Shown: positions 62,017 through 64,000 of the stretch, in pieces
Layout of the letters: every line of letters begins with the position of its first letter
Numbering within the stretch: the first letter of the stretch is position 1
NCBI RefSeq assembly: GCF_014651535.1
Contig: NZ_BMXB01000001.1
Location: forward strand, 681,470-745,469
DNA length: 64,000 nt
Source: Salinimicrobium marinum
Lineage (GTDB): Bacteria; Bacteroidota; Bacteroidia; Flavobacteriales; Flavobacteriaceae
Reading direction: 5' to 3'
Program-made: the position numbers and the translations under genes
The notes under the pieces: generated by a model
Databases searched by the model: none
What the model saw: only the letters and a program-made list of their open reading frames with translations
Told to the model about the DNA's origin: nothing

Positions 62017-62833
62017 GTAATTCCAGTTTGACGGCCCTGAACTCTTCCTCTTCATCACTGGAAATTCCAAGGGCTTGATAAATATACTGAAAAGTTGAAA
62101 GTAGTTCAGGTTTTCCATCAACTAATGCAACATCATGTTCAAAATGTGCGCTCGGTTTATTATCGGCAGTTAAGATGGTCCATCCGTCTTTTAGCTGGTG
62201 AATCCTTTGGGTGCCGGCATTTATCATTGGCTCAATGGCAACGATCATCCCTTCAATAAATTTTTTCCCTCTTCCTCTTTTTCCGTAGTTGGGCATTTCG
62301 GGGTCTTCATGCATTTTCTTTCCAAGTCCGTGACCTACCAGTTCTCTTACTACTCCAAATCCATGTTTTTCTGCGTGTTGCTGAATGGCAAATCCCACAT
62401 CTCCCACTCGGTTTCCTTGCTTAAACTCCCTGATTCCTATATAAAGAGATTCCTTTGTTACCTTCAGAAGCTTTTGGGTTTCAGGATCAATTTCTCCCAC
62501 GGCAAAAGTATAGGCGTGATCTCCATAAAAACCGTTTTTCACTGCTCCACAATCTATAGAGATGATATCTCCTTCCTGTAAAGGTTTGTCATTGGGAATT
62601 CCATGCACTACCTGCGCATTAGGGCTCATGCAAAGAGTGTTGGGGAAATCATACATTCCCAAAAAGCCGGGTATAGCTCCCTGATCTCTTATAAATTCTT
62701 CCGCCAGTTTATCAAGCTTAAGAGTGGTCACTCCGGGTTTTATTTCAGGCGCCAGGATTCCAAGGGTTTTGGATACAATAAGGGCACTTTCCCGAAGGAG
62801 TTCGATTTCTTCTCTGGACTTTGGAATGATCAT
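62009..62833 (-). CDS. map: Methionine aminopeptidase, type I
   Basis: Removes the initiator Met from nascent proteins; 274 residues. The dinuclear metal site can be followed: DIISIDCGAVKNGFYGDHAY (two Asp), LVGHGLGKKMHEDPEMPN (His), VAIEPMIN (Glu) and AHFEHDVALV (Glu). The substrate-side His is in QVVHGIPN. The N-terminus MIIPKSREEIELLRESALIV is typical. A C-terminal acidic extension of about 20 residues (GISSDEEEEFRAVKLELHD) is slightly beyond the standard end. It starts 2 bases after the HAD gene stop and overlaps the HNH gene by 8 bases. Confidence 0.96.
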   Translation of the reverse strand: MIIPKSREEIELLRESALIVSKTLGILAPEIKPGVTTLKLDKLAEEFIRDQGAIPGFLGMYDFPNTLCMSPNAQVVHGIPNDKPLQEGDIISIDCGAVKNGFYGDHAYTFAVGEIDPETQKLLKVTKESLYIGIREFKQGNRVGDVGFAIQQHAEKHGFGVVRELVGHGLGKKMHEDPEMPNYGKRGRGKKFIEGMIVAIEPMINAGTQRIHQLKDGWTILTADNKPSAHFEHDVALVDGKPELLSTFQYIYQALGISSDEEEEFRAVKLELHD

Positions 62834-62834
62834 A

Positions 62835-63236
62835 TTACGTTTTTAAAAATTTCAATAACCCCTTTTTCTTCTTCATAACCTTAGGGGCTTCAGGCTTTGC
62901 GGTGGTCAATGTATGGTAAATTTCGCCCCACGGAGGCAGGCCGTTAATATTGCGGTCGTCAATAAAAAGATCGGCAAGTATTTTTCGGCTTATTGCTTCT
63001 TCGTAGACTTCTTCAGGATAACTTTTATTAATGGCGTAAAAAGTAATTCCTTTTTTTTCGCAGAAGTCTACAGCTTCTTCAAGTTTTTCTCCGCTTCTAT
63101 AAGTCCATAGAATTAATAAATGCCCTTCCTCCTGTAATTTTTTTAAAGTCTCAAAAGCAAACATAATAGGCTTGCCAATTTCCGGATACCTGTTTTCTAC
63201 CAGGGTACCGTCAAAATCAACCGCTATGGTGAGCAT
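62835..63236 (-). CDS. HAD-superfamily hydrolase-like protein
   Basis: 133 residues from ATG 63236 (136 if the ATG at 63245 is used). Motif I is VDFDGTLVE with the nucleophile Asp; LILWTYRSGEKLEEAVDF fits motif II (Thr); and ADLFIDDRNINGLP supplies the metal-binding Asp pair. There is no separate cap domain, so it is a minimal HAD fold like the small uncharacterised Bacteroidota hydrolases. The C-terminal 25 residues are a basic tail (KVMKKKKGLLKFLK). A TATTTTTG box only 4 bases before the upstream ATG favours the shorter start. It precedes map by 1 base. Confidence 0.85.
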   Translation of the reverse strand: MLTIAVDFDGTLVENRYPEIGKPIMFAFETLKKLQEEGHLLILWTYRSGEKLEEAVDFCEKKGITFYAINKSYPEEVYEEAISRKILADLFIDDRNINGLPPWGEIYHTLTTAKPEAPKVMKKKKGLLKFLKT

Positions 63237-63249
63237 TCTTGACATAAAA

Positions 63250-63257
63250 CAAAAATA
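63250..63257 (-). promoter_or_regulatory. Predicted -7 element of the HAD-map-HNH-methyltransferase run
   Basis: TATTTTTG on the minus strand; transcription would begin near 63244, 7-8 bases before the ATG at 63236. No -33 TTG at standard spacing. Confidence 0.4.
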
Positions 63258-63318
63258 AAAAGAATAACAGGATTATGCTAAAGCACTTCCAAAAAGAAGT
63301 TCTTCATTTTATCCTTTA

Positions 63319-63891
63319 TTATTCTGCGTAAGGATTTGTGTATTCTTCTCCAGAAACAATTTTGGCAATATCTTCTTCAAACGATTCCTGTGAAAATTCT
63401 ACAAAACGATTCACTTCCTCCTCATTTTTATAGAATATAATTGTCGGTACCATTTGAAATTCTGCAGTGTGCTCAACATTTTTAGGAAGGGTTTTATTTC
63501 TGTCTACTGCCACGATCTCCAGCTTTTCAAGGTCGTAATCTGATTCTTCCAAGATCTTAAACAGCTTTGGAATTTCCCTTTGACTATCGGCACACCAGGT
63601 ACCCATAAAAATTTCAATTTCGTAGTCATTGATATTGTTCTTAATAACTTCCAGAACTTCGGATGAAGGTTCATAAGAATTGAAAGTTGGTTCAAACCAG
63701 CTATTATAGGGTGCCTGTTGAAGGTCTTTTTTGGATATCACGCCGGTGAGCATTTCTTCCTGCTCTGCCTCCTGTTCTGCGATATTTTCGGTTGCTGCAG
63801 CAGTTTCACGTTCGTTAGCTTTATTTTCATTCGTGGCGTTTCCGCAACTAAGGGCTGCAGAAATAAAAAGTGCAATAGATAATACTTTCAT
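63319..63891 (-). CDS. Thioredoxin-like lipoprotein with a single active-site Cys
   Basis: 190 residues. A lipoprotein signal (VLSIALFISAALSC, lipid-bearing Cys about 16) precedes an Ala/Glu-rich linker (about 20-48) and a thioredoxin fold. The active-site position reads MGTWCADSQREIP: the normal CxxC is CxxS, so only the first Cys remains. The cis-Pro loop is FQMVPTIIFY. A monothiol form could form mixed disulfides or bind a partner but cannot carry out the standard dithiol reaction on its own. It starts 1 base after the gpmI stop, so it is co-transcribed with that gene. Confidence 0.87.
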   Translation of the reverse strand: MKVLSIALFISAALSCGNATNENKANERETAAATENIAEQEAEQEEMLTGVISKKDLQQAPYNSWFEPTFNSYEPSSEVLEVIKNNINDYEIEIFMGTWCADSQREIPKLFKILEESDYDLEKLEIVAVDRNKTLPKNVEHTAEFQMVPTIIFYKNEEEVNRFVEFSQESFEEDIAKIVSGEEYTNPYAE

Positions 63892-63892
63892 A

Positions 63893-64000
63893 TTAAAAAA
63901 GAGGGTTTTGAGTCATTAAGTGGGGCTTTTCTATTCCCATTAGTTTGAGAATAGTCGGAGCAATGTCTCCTAACTTACCGTCTTTTATATTTTTTACATC
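63893..64000 (-). CDS. gpmI: 2,3-bisphosphoglycerate-independent phosphoglycerate mutase, C-terminal end only
   Basis: The last 35 codons of a gene that enters from the right edge. The residues [20 protein letters not shown] match the C-terminus of GpmI (iPGM), the glycolytic enzyme interconverting 3- and 2-phosphoglycerate. It ends MTQNPLF and then TAA at 63895-63893. The main domain is outside the window, so the call rests on this short but characteristic segment. Other alkaline-phosphatase superfamily members share the DIAPT motif less exactly. Confidence 0.75.
   Translation of the reverse strand, partial: DVKNIKDGKLGDIAPTILKLMGIEKPHLMTQNPLF

Noticed and set aside
62017-62121. Longer start for the HNH-like gene
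   Set aside because: The extra 35 codons lie inside map in another frame; ATG 62016 gives a domain-consistent N-terminus with an 8-base overlap.

Overview
The window looks like chromosomal DNA of a marine-type member of the Flavobacteriaceae (Bacteroidota), in the neighbourhood of Gramella/Salegentibacter by overall flavour; this is inference, since no rRNA is present. Reasons: moderate to low GC; a short primary sigma factor of the Bacteroidota kind; promoters of the form TTG-N(17-23)-TAnnTTTG instead of -35/-10 boxes; almost no Shine-Dalgarno sequences; type IX secretion (T9SS) components and giant T9SS cargo proteins; TamL, the lipoprotein variant of TamA; and a complete Na+-NQR operon. 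I see no tRNA, rRNA, CRISPR array, insertion sequence or prophage.

Layout. 1-2792: N-terminal 930 codons of a tricorn-like S41 protease, cut by the window edge. 3.2-9.7 kb: SelO, a small unknown protein, Tex, YpdA, Rpe and a 43-residue membrane peptide. 9.7-16.4 kb: a BLUF photosensor, then housekeeping genes on the minus strand (rpoD, pnp, rpsO, accD, fbaA), mostly with their own terminators. 16.5-27.5 kb: envelope and core genes (tamL, a TrmH-type methyltransferase, porT, menaquinone methyltransferase, trkA-trkH, an aminotransferase, a fatty acid desaturase, rsmG).

27.6-47.3 kb is the most distinctive part: three consecutive minus-strand genes for secreted proteins of 2414, 3189 and 810 residues. 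The two giants share an 80-residue repeat encoded by exact 240-bp units, SprB/PKD/HYR-like modules, a LamG-like lectin domain and a shared C-terminal module. All three end in T9SS type A sorting signals. The T9SS parts PorT (19.8 kb) and Plug (51.6 kb) flank this cluster, so export parts and cargo lie in one 33-kb stretch.

47.6-52.9 kb: pruA, an NRDE-family protein, apaG, a DUF3667 membrane protein and plug. 53.0-60.7 kb: nqrABCDEF, a 119-residue unknown and apbE. ApbE attaches FMN to Thr residues of NqrB and NqrC, so this is a self-contained sodium-pump module. 60.7-64.0 kb: a minus-strand run of gpmI (C-terminus only), a thioredoxin-like lipoprotein, a HAD hydrolase, map, a NUMOD4/HNH-type nuclease-like protein and a methyltransferase, most of them abutting or overlapping.

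Several start codons were settled by position relative to a TAnnTTTG box. In trkA, nqrA, rpsO, ubiE and plug the box lies inside an N-terminal extension of the reading frame, and in rsmG it overlaps the upstream GTG, so the downstream start is preferred. I found no convincing wholly new system. The best candidates for new biology are the giant cargo cluster, the 119-residue gene in the nqr-apbE module and the small membrane peptide behind an inverted repeat.
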